Numbered from the stretch's first letter, positions 51,873 to 61,503 are shown. The stretch is DNA of 64,000 bases from UBA4479 sp963974935 (GCA_963974935.1 CAXBEV010000008.1:1-64000); one strand, 5' to 3'. Program-made: numbers and translations. Notes: generated by a model from the letters alone, not told the origin.

Positions 51873-52589
51873 TCAACGACGCGGCACGCGATGCATCACA
51901 AGATATGCCGGTAAGTCACCTTTCTTGCGGCCCTTGGCCTCGTAACGGGTCTCGACCCAGCCTGGCGGCGGAAGCCGCCAATCATCGGGGCGCAAGGCCG
52001 TCCATACCCATTCCGGGTGGCGCTGCACCTCGGCCAACGTCCAGGCGACGTAATCCGTATGATCGGAGGCAAAAATAAACGTGGCGTCATCGCACGCGAT
52101 CCGCGCGAGGTCGCTCAAGGCGTCTTGCTGGACAAAACGCCGTCGATTGTGACGTGCCTTCGGCCAAGGATCCGGAAACAACAAATAAATTTTCGATATC
52201 GAGGCATCCGGCAACCTGGGCAACAGCCGTCGGGCATCCTCGTCAAACAGCCTAATATTGGTGAGGCCATCACGCTCAATATCGGCCAGCAAGGACGCGA
52301 CACCGTTGATAAACGGCTCGCATCCGATGAAGTCGACGTCCGGCTCGGCGGCAGCGACACCGCTTAAGTGCTCACCTGCCCCGAAACCGATTTCTAAATG
52401 AACTTGAGCGGCGTTTCGACCAAATGCTTCGGCGAAATCCACCAGCGTGTTTTCGTCTGCATCGGCAAGCCGCAACGCAGGCAAAAGCGTTTCAATAAGT
52501 TCGGCGCGACGGGGTCTAAGTTTATGGGTCCGCCGGCGGCCATACCATAATGGCTGGCCGTCCGGCGATTTTGGTGTCTCATCAATCAT
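51873..52589 (-). CDS. trmB: tRNA (guanine-46-N7)-methyltransferase
   Basis: TrmB methylates G46 of tRNA using S-adenosylmethionine. The 238-aa Rossmann methyltransferase has VHLEIGFGAGEHLSGVA (SAM-binding motif I), IGCEPFINGVASLLADI, and the family motif ISKIYLLFPDPWPKARHNRR with the catalytic Asp. It is 90 bp downstream of metK on the same strand and may be co-transcribed with it. Confidence 0.95.
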   Translation of the reverse strand: MIDETPKSPDGQPLWYGRRRTHKLRPRRAELIETLLPALRLADADENTLVDFAEAFGRNAAQVHLEIGFGAGEHLSGVAAAEPDVDFIGCEPFINGVASLLADIERDGLTNIRLFDEDARRLLPRLPDASISKIYLLFPDPWPKARHNRRRFVQQDALSDLARIACDDATFIFASDHTDYVAWTLAEVQRHPEWVWTALRPDDWRLPPPGWVETRYEAKGRKKGDLPAYLVMHRVPRR

Positions 52590-52679
52590 AATATTCCCTC
52601 CCCTTCATATTTTTGGCAGAACATAAAATCAGCCAAAAATGGGTCGGGTCGGCCAAAGGCCTAGCAAGAGACCGGCGCG

Positions 52680-53855
52680 TCAAGAAGCGCCGAGCGCTGC
52701 CTTGAGGCTATCGACCAGGTCTGTTTTCTCCCAAGAGAAACCGCCATCCGCATCCGGCGTGCGACCGAAGTGACCGTACGCAGCGGTACGAGCATAAATC
52801 GGACGGCTCAAAGCAAGATGTTCGCGGATACCCCGTGGCGAAAGATCAACCAGATCCAACAACGCGGCTGCAATGGCATCTTCGTCAACGCGCCCGGTAG
52901 CGTGGGTGTCGATGTAAACCGACAACGGCTTGGAAACGCCGATGGCGTAAGACAACTGGATCGTGCATTTATCGGCGAGGCCCGCGGCCACCACGTTTTT
53001 CGCAAGGTAGCGACCTGCATAAGCGGCCGAGCGATCCACCTTGGTCGGGTCTTTACCCGAGAACGCGCCGCCACCATGCGGGGCCGCGCCACCGTAGGTA
53101 TCGACAATAATTTTACGACCCGTCAAACCGGCGTCCCCGTCCGGGCCACCAATGACAAAACGACCCGTCGGGTTCACATATAATTCTTCGTCCGGACACA
53201 TCCAACCATCAGGCAGCACGTTCTCAACGATGGGGCGCACCAATTCGCGCACATCGTCTTGGCTGAGGTCTTCGTCATGCTGGGTCGAGACCACGACCGA
53301 CGCCGCACGGATCGGCTGGCCATTTTGATATTCCAACGTCACCTGGCTTTTCGAATCCGGGCCGAAGCCTTTGAACTCGCCGCTTTTGCGTTTTTTCGCC
53401 ATGTCTTCGAGGATGCGGTGCGAGAACACAATCGGCGCCGGCATCAACACATCGGTTTCGTTACAGGCATAGCCGAACATAATGCCTTGGTCGCCGGCAC
53501 CTTCGTCTTTATTGCCGGCCGCATCCACACCCTGAGCGATATCGACGGACTGCGGATGAACGTAAATTTTGACGTCCGACTTTTCCCAATGGAAGTTGTC
53601 TTGGTCGTAGCCGATATCTTTAATCGCGGCGCGGGCCAATTCTTCCAACCTCGAAGGTGGTATTTCCTGCGCGCAACGAGTCTCCCCGGCGAGAACAACC
53701 AAATTGGTTGTCACCAACGTCTCAACGGCAACGCGTGCACCTGGGTCCAGCGCCAAATACGCATCTACAATTTCATCAGAAACGCGGTCGCAAATCTTAT
53801 CCGGATGTCCTTCGGATACGGACTCACTGGTAAAGAGGTAATTTTGTCTGCTCAC
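52680..53855 (-). CDS. metK: S-adenosylmethionine synthetase
   Basis: MetK makes SAM from ATP and methionine. The 391-aa protein has the ATP/Mg site FTSESVSEGHPDKICDRVSD, GAGDQGIMFGYACNET, the P-loop-like GGGAFSGKDPTKVDRSAAYA and DTHATGRVDEDAI. Full length. The start codon is GTG, preceded by AAGGGA. The leader could fold so that this ribosome-binding site is paired. Confidence 0.97.
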   Translation of the reverse strand: MSRQNYLFTSESVSEGHPDKICDRVSDEIVDAYLALDPGARVAVETLVTTNLVVLAGETRCAQEIPPSRLEELARAAIKDIGYDQDNFHWEKSDVKIYVHPQSVDIAQGVDAAGNKDEGAGDQGIMFGYACNETDVLMPAPIVFSHRILEDMAKKRKSGEFKGFGPDSKSQVTLEYQNGQPIRAASVVVSTQHDEDLSQDDVRELVRPIVENVLPDGWMCPDEELYVNPTGRFVIGGPDGDAGLTGRKIIVDTYGGAAPHGGGAFSGKDPTKVDRSAAYAGRYLAKNVVAAGLADKCTIQLSYAIGVSKPLSVYIDTHATGRVDEDAIAAALLDLVDLSPRGIREHLALSRPIYARTAAYGHFGRTPDADGGFSWEKTDLVDSLKAALGAS

Positions 53856-53857
53856 GT

Positions 53858-53935
53858 CGGTCCCTTCCCTGCCTGGGCATTACACTCACTGGACCGGGGG
53901 CTGGAAGCCGGGAAATCCCGACCGCCCACTTAGCG
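53858..53935 (-). promoter_or_regulatory. Structured metK leader that can mask the ribosome-binding site
   Basis: In the minus-strand RNA, CGGTCC (53891-53896) can pair with GGACCG (53858-53863), which adjoins the GTG start and includes the Shine-Dalgarno edge. An upstream CCGGGATTTCCCGGCTTCCAG-type segment can fold into an alternative stem. The CGGCTTCC word is shared with SAM/SAH aptamers, but the rest does not match SAM-II or SAM/SAH consensus. Translational control is possible; the aptamer class is not assigned. Confidence 0.35.
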
Positions 53936-54122
53936 CTATATTTTTCGTGGCGGCAAGCGGTCCAAATCCATCCACGACAACAGTTCGTTGCGGGTCGGTT
54001 TGTGACAACTTCAACACCAAGCGTCAAGCGAATCTGTGGCGCAGTAAGGATAAACGGGACCTGCTCGACAAGCCTGTACCAATCTAGGCCACTTGTTTGG
54101 CTTTGAAATGCGGCAGATTTAG

Positions 54123-54650
54123 TTACTCTTCGTCTGGCAGATTCGCCATGGAACGTAACAATTCATACAGTCGGCGACGGACTTTTGGATCGTTGATACG
54201 ATAGTATGAACGAACCAACTCCAACGTTTCTTGACGCGAAAGAGGGTCTTCATCCATTTTCGCTTGCTCGCGATCAGATAATCCGCCTTTGTCGCCGCGC
54301 TTCAATTTGCTTTGCGGGACAAATGCGCCAACATCACCGATCGCACCATCAGGCATATCTTCGAAAAAGAACGCGACCGGGACAGCCAAGATATGACTAA
54401 ACTGATACAAGCGGCTTGAGCCGATCCGGTTTGCGCCACGTTCGTACTTTTGAATTTGCTGAAATGTAAGGCCGACAGCATCGCCGAGCTTTTCTTGGGA
54501 CATGCCAAGCATCGTTCGACGCAGCCTGACGCGGCTCCCGACGTGCACATCAACCGGATGCGATTTCCCCGTTGACGCTTTTTTAGGCCCACTGGATCCA
54601 CCTCCGGAGGTGGATGGGCTCATGTTCATGGGTGACGATGAATTGATCAC
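54123..54650 (-). CDS. XRE-family transcriptional regulator
   Basis: The 175-aa protein has a Ser/Gly-rich start and then a classic XRE helix-turn-helix (VGSRVRLRRTMLGMSQEKLG, LTFQQIQKYERGANRIGSSR). The following helix contains SHILAVPVAFFFEDMPD, and a C-terminal helical part has SRQETLELVRSYYRIND. Homologues lie between lnt and metK in many alphaproteobacteria, but the target genes are unknown to me. The start is GTG with GGAGGA upstream. Confidence 0.9.
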   Translation of the reverse strand: MINSSSPMNMSPSTSGGGSSGPKKASTGKSHPVDVHVGSRVRLRRTMLGMSQEKLGDAVGLTFQQIQKYERGANRIGSSRLYQFSHILAVPVAFFFEDMPDGAIGDVGAFVPQSKLKRGDKGGLSDREQAKMDEDPLSRQETLELVRSYYRINDPKVRRRLYELLRSMANLPDEE

Positions 54651-54750
54651 TTAATCCTCCGAGGCTTATTCGGCGAAGGGCATGGAACTTTCTTGTACAC
54701 CAATTATACGGGGAAAACTAGGCGCACGTAAAAGACGAAAGTTTAAAGCC

Positions 54751-56334
54751 CTAATCCCGTTTATGTATACGAGCGCTAATCTTTTTAATATAAGACGATA
54801 AAACCGCGAAAACTGCTAACAAAAAACCACCCCAATGAGCAAGCTTTGACGATACTGTCTGCCCGATGGCCTCAGGCAACGGCGCGTCAACAACGCCTTG
54901 TTTTTCCAAAGCTAATTGGTTTCTGACACGACCGAATGGATCGATCACTGCGGATATCCCCGTATTTGCTGCGCGCACCACGGGCAAGCCTTCTTCGATG
55001 GCGCGAAACTGCGCTTGCACCAAATGCTGATAGGGGCCGGACGATGGTCCAAACCATGCGTCATTGGTTATATTAAGTATCCATTCCGGTCGATTGCTCG
55101 GATCGACAACATTGCCGGAGAAAATAATCTCATAACAAATGACTGGGGAAAACGCTGGGAGACCGTCCACCTTGATCGTCTGTGGCCCCGGTCCAGGCGT
55201 AAAATCGCCCCGCCCTTCAACAAATTTTTCCAACGGCAGCCAATCACGCAGCGGCACATATTCCCCGAACGGCACCAGATGAAATTTATCGAATGATGCC
55301 ACGATGTCACCGTCATCATCGATCACGAACAAACTGTTGAAAAACTGTCCCGCAGCATTCCGCCTAGGTGCGCCGAAAAAAAGGTGCCCACCTTTCGGCA
55401 CCGCAGCGGCCAGAGATGCCGGGACCTCTGAGCCTGGCTCAATCAAAACCGGCACGTTTGTCTCGGCCCAGATAACATCGGTCGGCGCACCGGCGGGACC
55501 CGCCGTCCGTTTACTCATCGCCATCTGTCTGAGCACATGTTGCTGGCGTAAATCACGCCGCCATTTCAGCTTTTGATCAATCGCCGGCTGAACAAGACGC
55601 AACACAACGTCATCTCGGGTCAATAAACCTGCGTCCGACAATCGATATGCGCCGATGCCCCACATCAACGGCAACAGCAAACTAACCGCCAGTGCCATCA
55701 TTTTTTGTTGCGCAGAAATTTGACCGGAGGTCGGCTGCGAACTGGCAAACAAAACCGCAGGGGCTGCGAAGGCGCATGCGGTCAAGAAACTGAGGCCGAG
55801 CGCACCGATATACGCGGCGGGCTGCATCATCTCGGGCGACAGCCCCCAAACGGTCGCAAGCGGATTCCACGGAAACCCAGTCAGCAATATCCCCCGCAGC
55901 CATTCACCCAAGGTCCAACATCCAGCAAACACCGGCACCAAAACCATTGGCCCACCTGCGCCACGCCGCATCAAAATATTCACAGCCGCAGACGCCATCG
56001 CAATGTAGAGCGCCATGCAGACACTAATACCGATCACGGCCACCGGCATCAAAGCTGCAAACTGTTCAGCGTCAACGAGGAACGCATACCCGATCCAGTA
56101 AAGGCCGACGCCAAACCAACCCAGCCCGAAAAGCCACCCCTCAACTGCGGCATAGCGCATATCGCGGGCAGTGAAATTCAATAGAGCAAGACCGGCGAGG
56201 CCGGGCCATAGCAGCGGCAGTGCGTAGAGGGGCGGCAGTGCGAGGGCGCTTAAGATGCCAAGAGACAACGCCAAAGCATAACGACGCCAGCCGGGGATCA
56301 GCAGTCTTGAGCCTTGATCTTGCTCAGGAGTCAT
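54751..56334 (-). CDS. lnt: Apolipoprotein N-acyltransferase
   Basis: Lnt adds the third acyl chain to lipoproteins in the inner membrane. The 527-aa protein has about seven N-terminal TM helices and a periplasmic nitrilase-like domain with catalytic Glu in DVIWAETNVPVLIE, Lys in DKFHLVPFGEYVP and Cys in FSPVICYEIIFSG. The RPEWILNITNDAWFG segment is typical. The start overlaps corC by ATGA. Confidence 0.96.
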   Translation of the reverse strand: MTPEQDQGSRLLIPGWRRYALALSLGILSALALPPLYALPLLWPGLAGLALLNFTARDMRYAAVEGWLFGLGWFGVGLYWIGYAFLVDAEQFAALMPVAVIGISVCMALYIAMASAAVNILMRRGAGGPMVLVPVFAGCWTLGEWLRGILLTGFPWNPLATVWGLSPEMMQPAAYIGALGLSFLTACAFAAPAVLFASSQPTSGQISAQQKMMALAVSLLLPLMWGIGAYRLSDAGLLTRDDVVLRLVQPAIDQKLKWRRDLRQQHVLRQMAMSKRTAGPAGAPTDVIWAETNVPVLIEPGSEVPASLAAAVPKGGHLFFGAPRRNAAGQFFNSLFVIDDDGDIVASFDKFHLVPFGEYVPLRDWLPLEKFVEGRGDFTPGPGPQTIKVDGLPAFSPVICYEIIFSGNVVDPSNRPEWILNITNDAWFGPSSGPYQHLVQAQFRAIEEGLPVVRAANTGISAVIDPFGRVRNQLALEKQGVVDAPLPEAIGQTVSSKLAHWGGFLLAVFAVLSSYIKKISARIHKRD

Positions 56335-57278
56335 CCGGCAGTGGTCGCCGATGCAGTTTCCGCATCAACGCGACGGCGCACCCGAACACGATGCACACGT
56401 CTTGGGTCCGCGTCTAAAATTTCAAACTCAATGCCGCCACGATGCGCGATGATCTCACCTCGGATCGGCACGCGACCCGCGACCGTGAACACGAGGCCGC
56501 CAAGCGTATCGATATCCTCACGTTCGTCTTCATCGACGATCGGGCCAATGCGGCTTTCCAATTTTTCGATTTCGATCCGCGCATCGGCGACCCATGAGCC
56601 GTCGCGTCGTCGTTCAATCTTCGGCTCATCGTCGCGGTCATGTTCATCTTCGATTTCGCCGACGATTTCTTCGACCAAATCTTCGATGGTCACAAGCCCG
56701 TCTACGCCACCAAATTCATCAACCACCAACGCCATATGCGAGCGCTTCACCCGCATTTCCAACAACAGCTCCAACACCCGCATGGAGGGCGCAACAAACA
56801 ACATTTTGCGTTGCACGTCGGCGACCTTGAAATCTTTGTCCTTACCGCGCCAGCCCAGCACATCTTTAATATGCACGACACCTTGGGCATCATCCAAAGT
56901 ATCGCGGTACACAGGTAGGCGCGAGTGGCCGCCACGCGTCGCAACATCAATGATATCGGGCAACGTCGCGGAAACGGGTATCGCACTGATATCCGCGCGC
57001 GGCACCATCACGTCGTAAATTGTCAGATTGCGCAGCTCGAGGATGTTCGCGACCAACAATCGCTCGTCAGGGTCCAGCGGTTGCTCGGAGTCTTCGCGCT
57101 CTTCAATCAGTTCATCTAGGGTATCGCGAGGCGAATCACTGCCGGACGACATTCGTTTGATGCCACGCATCCAACCACGTACGACGTCTGAGAAATTTCC
57201 GTTCTTTTGCTCGTTGCTCGGAGCACCTTCGCCGTGCCCGCTACTAGAGGGTTCCCCATTCGGGGTCGTGTCGTTCAT
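56331..57278 (-). CDS. corC: CorC/HlyC-type CBS-domain protein
   Basis: The 315-aa protein has two CBS domains (LTIYDVMVPRADISAIPVSA and RMRVLELLLEM-type SMRVLELLLEMRVKRSHMAL) with DEFGGVDGLVTIEDLVEEIV. A C-terminal transporter-associated domain follows (WVADARIEIEKLESRIG). It has no TM segment. CorC-like proteins are linked to magnesium/cobalt efflux and divalent cation resistance; the older label haemolysin C is not supported by function. It sits between ybeY and lnt. Confidence 0.9.
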   Translation of the reverse strand: MNDTTPNGEPSSSGHGEGAPSNEQKNGNFSDVVRGWMRGIKRMSSGSDSPRDTLDELIEEREDSEQPLDPDERLLVANILELRNLTIYDVMVPRADISAIPVSATLPDIIDVATRGGHSRLPVYRDTLDDAQGVVHIKDVLGWRGKDKDFKVADVQRKMLFVAPSMRVLELLLEMRVKRSHMALVVDEFGGVDGLVTIEDLVEEIVGEIEDEHDRDDEPKIERRRDGSWVADARIEIEKLESRIGPIVDEDEREDIDTLGGLVFTVAGRVPIRGEIIAHRGGIEFEILDADPRRVHRVRVRRRVDAETASATTAG

Positions 57279-57289
57279 TTTTTTATCCG

Positions 57290-57826
57290 TCAGCCTATGC
57301 CCGGCGCATCATCATCCAGATATGGATTACCGACGCCGAGCTTTCCCAGAATAGTTATCTCAAGATGCTCCATTTTCTCTGCATCTTCCGTATTTTCGTG
57401 ATCATACCCGCAAAGGTGCAACATACCATGCACCAAAAGATGCGAAAAATGATCGTGCCACGATATACCTTGGGTCGATCTTTCCCGATCAACCGTCTCA
57501 AAAGCAATAACGATGTCTCCCAACGTTTCGGGCACGTCTTTAGGTGCCGCCGGTCCAGTGCCGTCCCAAGCCGGAAACGATAACACATTGGTAGATGTGT
57601 CTTTGCCGCGATATGTTTTGTTTAAGGCTCGCTGCTCAGCGTCATCGGTCAGCACCACCGACACTTCAAATAACCCATTGTTGGGCGCGGCAAAGTCCCA
57701 AGCTGTGCTCATCGTGGTCGCACAGAGGGCATCAATATCACCCAAGACGTCTTTCCAAGCCTCGGCCCGCACATTGATATCGATCTGCAGGCGCGTATTC
57801 CCCTGAAGGACAGGTTTAAGATTCAT
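57290..57826 (-). CDS. ybeY: Endoribonuclease YbeY (rRNA maturation factor)
   Basis: YbeY takes part in 16S rRNA 3'-end maturation and ribosome quality control. The 178-aa protein has the zinc motif HGMLHLCGYDHENTEDAEKM with three His. It also has NKTYRGKDTSTNVLSFP and TLGDIVIAFETVDRE. I chose ATG 57826, which overlaps the phoH end by 11 nt; a longer frame within phoH is less likely. Confidence 0.95.
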   Translation of the reverse strand: MNLKPVLQGNTRLQIDINVRAEAWKDVLGDIDALCATTMSTAWDFAAPNNGLFEVSVVLTDDAEQRALNKTYRGKDTSTNVLSFPAWDGTGPAAPKDVPETLGDIVIAFETVDRERSTQGISWHDHFSHLLVHGMLHLCGYDHENTEDAEKMEHLEITILGKLGVGNPYLDDDAPGIG

Positions 57827-58862
57827 GATCTCCGGCACTATCGTCCTCGTTATGGTACTCAGCCCCGGCGCCACGCTGGTTTTCGAGGCGCCGATACGCG
57901 TGCACGATCTTGCCCACTAACGGGTGGCGGACGACATCCGCGTCTTGAAACTTCAAAAAGCGGATGTCGTCAACATGGCTAAGCGCTTCGCACGCATCAC
58001 GAAGGCCCGAACGCGTACCGCGCGGCAGGTCAACCTGACTAAGGTCGCCGGTGATCACCATGCGCGAGTTCTCGCCCAAGCGGGTCAGAAACATTTTCAT
58101 CTGCACAGCTGTGGTGTTTTGCGCTTCATCCAAAATCACAAACGCGTTCGCCAGGGTGCGGCCACGCATGAACGCCAACGGGGCAACTTCAATTTCGCCG
58201 GATTCTAACCGCTTCTGCACTTGTTGAGCCGGCATCATATCGTGCAACGCGTCGTACAAGGGCCGCAAATAGGGATCGACTTTTTCGCGCATATCGCCCG
58301 GCAAAAAGCCCAACTGCTCGCCCGCTTCTACGGCAGGTCTGGACAAGATAATGCGTTCAACATCGCCGCGCACCAGACGCTCGACCGCTTTGGCGACAGC
58401 CAAATAGGTCTTACCGGTACCGGCAGGACCTTCCGCAAAAACCAGTTCGGACTCGTCGATCGCGCGCAGATAGTCAGCTTGCGTGGGCGTCCGTGCGGTC
58501 ACAACCCGATTGCGAATACTGACCCCGGCATCGTGACTGGACGGCATTTTACGCTCAGGCTCAGCGGAAAATCTCAACATCGCATCGACCTCGGGTTGAT
58601 CGATGTCCTGTCCTTTTTCGAGTCGCTCATAAAGCGTATCCAATACGCTGACCGCGCGGGCCGCGGCTTCGGGGTCACCGGCGATCGTAACCTCATTGCC
58701 ACGCGCATGAATGACCACCGACAAGCCGGATTCAATCTGCGCCAAATGACAATGATGCGGCCCGAATAACGCGAGCGCCAAGCCATTGTTAGGGAATTGT
58801 TTTTTGCGGGTAATGGCGGCACCGTCTTTGCGACGGGCCGTAGGTTTCGCGGCGCGGCTCAA
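57816..58862 (-). CDS. phoH: PhoH-like ATPase
   Basis: The 348-aa protein has an N-terminal RNA-binding-like region (LALFGPHHCHLAQIESGLSV) and a P-loop ATPase domain with Walker A GPAGTGKTYLAVA. RPAVEAGEQLGFLPGDMREK, Walker B AFVILDEAQNTT and MVITGDLSQVDLPRG follow. It probably acts with YbeY in RNA metabolism. It overlaps miaB and ybeY, so all three are translationally linked. Confidence 0.94.
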   Translation of the reverse strand: MSRAAKPTARRKDGAAITRKKQFPNNGLALALFGPHHCHLAQIESGLSVVIHARGNEVTIAGDPEAAARAVSVLDTLYERLEKGQDIDQPEVDAMLRFSAEPERKMPSSHDAGVSIRNRVVTARTPTQADYLRAIDESELVFAEGPAGTGKTYLAVAKAVERLVRGDVERIILSRPAVEAGEQLGFLPGDMREKVDPYLRPLYDALHDMMPAQQVQKRLESGEIEVAPLAFMRGRTLANAFVILDEAQNTTAVQMKMFLTRLGENSRMVITGDLSQVDLPRGTRSGLRDACEALSHVDDIRFLKFQDADVVRHPLVGKIVHAYRRLENQRGAGAEYHNEDDSAGDHES

Positions 58863-60286
58863 GCAACCACCTCCCGTTTAGCGTTAGATGACATGTCGGC
58901 GCCCAAAGGGCGGATAGTGCCGGAAAGACTGTTTGGTTTAGCGCGGTCAATTCTCACGGTGATGATCTCTCCCATCCGGTCTGCGGGCGCGTCCGCATGA
59001 ACCGCTTGCATGTAGGGGCTACGCCCCACCAATTGACCGGGGCGCGCGCCCGGACGATCAAACAACACCGGCAAATCTCGGCCGACACAAGATTCATTAA
59101 ATGCAATTTGCTGACGGTTCAGCAGATCCTGCAAAAAGTGCAAGCGCGCCGACTTAACAGGTTCGGGCACTTGGCCATCCATATCCGCCGCCGGAGTCCC
59201 GGGGCGTGGGCTGTATTTAAATGAATACGCCTGCACAAACCCAACCGATTCAACCATATCCATGGTTGCCTGGAAGTCCGCTTCGGTTTCGCCCGGGAAC
59301 CCGACGATAAAGTCGGACGAAAGTGCTAGGTCAGGCTGTGCATCGCGAAGTCGCTGAACAATATCCTTATAGTCACCGGACGAATGACGCCGGTTCATCG
59401 CCTTCAAGATTTTGTCCGAACCCGATTGCACCGGCAAATGCAGATACGGCATTAATGCCGGTACATCGCGGTGCGCCGAAATAAGATCATCATCCACTTC
59501 AGCCGGGTATGACGTGGTGTAACGAATACGATCAATGCCTTCGACATCGGCCAGCTTGCGGATCAGGCGCCCCAACGTTAGCTCACCACCGTTACCGTTA
59601 TCGCCGTGATACGCATTCACGTTTTGCCCAAGCAGGGTGATTTCACGGACGCCTTTACCGGCCAGCAAACGGGCCTCGCGCAACACCGGGTCAACCGGTC
59701 TTGAGAATTCAGCGCCCCGTGTATACGGCACGACACAAAATGTGCAGAACTTGTCACAGCCTTCTTGCACCGTCAGAAACGCCGCCGCCCCGTCCGGCGC
59801 TTGCGCATCGGGCAGCGCGTCGAACTTATCGTCCGCCGGAAAATCTGTGTCGACCACGGCTTCACCGCGTTGCGCCAGTGTGCGCAGCATGAGCGGCAAG
59901 CGGTGATAGGTTTGCGGGCCGAACACCATGTCGACAAACGGCGCCCGGCGAAGAATTTCTTCACCTTCAGCCTGCGCGACACAGCCGCCGACCGCGATCA
60001 CCATGGGGCGATCAGAGCCCGCGCGCGCCTCTTTTTCAACGCGGAGACGCCCCAGTTCCGAATACACTTTTTCAGCCGCTTTTTCGCGAATATGACAGGT
60101 GTTGAGAATAACCAAGTCCGCCGCAAACATATCGGGATCGTTGGCATAGCCGAGCGGCGCCAATACGTCGCCCATCCTGGACGCATCATAGACGTTCATT
60201 TGGCAACCGTATGACTTCACGTGCACGGTTTTTTGTGCCGAATTCCGATCTAAATTTTGTTCGGTGTTCTGCAATGGTGCTCTCAT
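58859..60286 (-). CDS. miaB: tRNA-2-methylthio-N6-dimethylallyladenosine synthase
   Basis: MiaB is a radical-SAM methylthiotransferase acting on A37. The 475-aa protein has the N-terminal UPF0004 domain with the first cluster cysteines (KSYGCQMNVYDASRM, LNTCHIREKA, VGGCVAQAEG). The radical-SAM CxxxCxxC lies in EGCDKFCTFCVVPYTRG. A C-terminal TRAM domain follows. Both clusters are intact. Confidence 0.96.
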   Translation of the reverse strand: MRAPLQNTEQNLDRNSAQKTVHVKSYGCQMNVYDASRMGDVLAPLGYANDPDMFAADLVILNTCHIREKAAEKVYSELGRLRVEKEARAGSDRPMVIAVGGCVAQAEGEEILRRAPFVDMVFGPQTYHRLPLMLRTLAQRGEAVVDTDFPADDKFDALPDAQAPDGAAAFLTVQEGCDKFCTFCVVPYTRGAEFSRPVDPVLREARLLAGKGVREITLLGQNVNAYHGDNGNGGELTLGRLIRKLADVEGIDRIRYTTSYPAEVDDDLISAHRDVPALMPYLHLPVQSGSDKILKAMNRRHSSGDYKDIVQRLRDAQPDLALSSDFIVGFPGETEADFQATMDMVESVGFVQAYSFKYSPRPGTPAADMDGQVPEPVKSARLHFLQDLLNRQQIAFNESCVGRDLPVLFDRPGARPGQLVGRSPYMQAVHADAPADRMGEIITVRIDRAKPNSLSGTIRPLGADMSSNAKREVVA

Positions 60287-60412
60287 CGTCCCGACGGGTC
60301 CCTTAGCAGCACTCTTTGACGCTCAGAAAAAATCTGCCGTCTTTGCCGCTGGCGGCGGAACATGATCAGCATCGGGTCCCGTGTCAAGCGGCGCTCCCGA
60401 GCACAATAATCG

Positions 60413-60835
60413 TCATTTTTCGTCTTCTTTAAGGGGGACGCCATAAAGCTCCAGACGGTGCCCGACCAAACGCAGGCCATGATCTCTGGCGACACGTTCC
60501 TGCAACCGTTCAATCTCTTCATTTTGAAATTCGATCACCCGACCGGATTTCACGTCAATAATGTGGTCGTGATGTTCGTCCGTCGCTTCTTCGTAACGCG
60601 CGCGCCCGTCGCCGAAATCATGGCGCTCGACAATGCCGGCGTCTTCAAACAAACGCATGGTCCGATATACGGTGGCGATGGATATTTTCGAATCTTGCAC
60701 AGACGCCCGACGATAGACTTCTTCAACATCAGGATGGTCTTCGGATGCCGATAGCACACGGGCGATGATCCGGCGCTGCTCGGTCATCTTCATGCCCTTA
60801 TCGATGCATAGTCTTTCGAGGCGGGTTTCGTCCAT
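60413..60835 (-). CDS. fur: Fur family metal-responsive regulator
   Basis: The 140-aa protein has the Fur winged helix (MTEQRRIIARVLSASEDHPD, SIATVYRTMRLFEDAGIVER) and the metal-binding segment DEHHDHIIDVKSGRVIEF. It lacks the CxxC zinc pairs. In alphaproteobacteria this gene upstream of miaB is annotated Fur or Mur and may respond to manganese or iron. I chose ATG 60835 because AAGGGCG precedes it; a GTG 27 nt further upstream is the alternative. It is the second Fur-type regulator in the window besides irr. Confidence 0.92.
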   Translation of the reverse strand: MDETRLERLCIDKGMKMTEQRRIIARVLSASEDHPDVEEVYRRASVQDSKISIATVYRTMRLFEDAGIVERHDFGDGRARYEEATDEHHDHIIDVKSGRVIEFQNEEIERLQERVARDHGLRLVGHRLELYGVPLKEDEK

Positions 60836-60981
60836 ATCGCCCTTAATTCCGGAAAGACTCACATACTAGCCGCAAGGGACTGATCTGTGAAGGGTTTGTA
60901 AAGTTTCGGCGGGATCACACAAAAAACAACGCGGCCACGCTTTGCCCTACATAGAGAGCCCAGCGCGACACGCCGATGTCT

Positions 60982-61407
60982 TTACTTCGCTTTCCGCTTG
61001 TTCGTCGAACCGGGCTTGCGACCGAGGCCGATTTTCTTTGCAAGCGCGCTCCGCTTTTTGGCGTAGCTGGGTGCGACCATGGGGTAGTCAATCGGCAGAC
61101 TCCAGCGTTCCCGATATTCTTCGGGCGACATATTGTATGCGGTCTTCAAGTGACGTTTCAGCATTTTCAATTTTTTGCCGTCTTCGAGGCAAATAATAAA
61201 GTCAGGTGTCACCGATTTTTTGATCGGCACGGCAGGGGTTGGCAGTTCTACCGGTGGCGCCACGGTTCCTAATGTAGAGAACGTCGCATACACATCTTTG
61301 ATAACTTGCGGGAGTTCTGCCGCTGCAACCGTGTTGTTGGATGCGTGTGCCGAAACAACTTCGGCGGTCAATTCAAGAAGTTCAGTTTGACTAGGCGTGT
61401 CAGGCAT
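60982..61407 (-). CDS. mucR: MucR/Ros family transcriptional regulator
   Basis: The 141-aa protein is a Ros/MucR zinc-finger-type DNA-binding protein that silences AT-rich promoters. It has the finger FIICLEDGKKLKMLKRHLKTAYNMS (split) followed by PEEYRERWSLPIDYPMVAPS and a basic end ALAKKIGLGRKPGSTNKRKA. The first ligand pair reads Cys-x2-Asp and the second His of Ros is replaced, a variant common in this lineage. Its own upstream region is AT-rich, which fits autorepression. Confidence 0.94.
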   Translation of the reverse strand: MPDTPSQTELLELTAEVVSAHASNNTVAAAELPQVIKDVYATFSTLGTVAPPVELPTPAVPIKKSVTPDFIICLEDGKKLKMLKRHLKTAYNMSPEEYRERWSLPIDYPMVAPSYAKKRSALAKKIGLGRKPGSTNKRKAK

Positions 61408-61461
61408 CGACTCTCAATGCTCCAATAATTGTAATGTTAAGAAAGCGACGGTTATGAATTT

Positions 61462-61503
61462 GCAACTTTGGTTGCTTATAATTACTTTCATATTACCACG
61501 CAA
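61462..61503 (-). promoter_or_regulatory. mucR promoter with palindrome at the start site
   Basis: TTGCGT (61498-61503) and TATAAG (61475-61480) are 17 bp apart on the minus strand, giving a start near 61468. GCAAC-CAAA-GTTGC (61462-61475) forms an inverted repeat over that start and could be an operator. The whole 177-bp divergent region is AT-rich. Confidence 0.5.

Noticed and set aside
53858..54000. SAM-II riboswitch ahead of metK
   Set aside because: The GTGATTTG and GCCACGTTAAA core seen at metZ is absent; only loose similarity remains.
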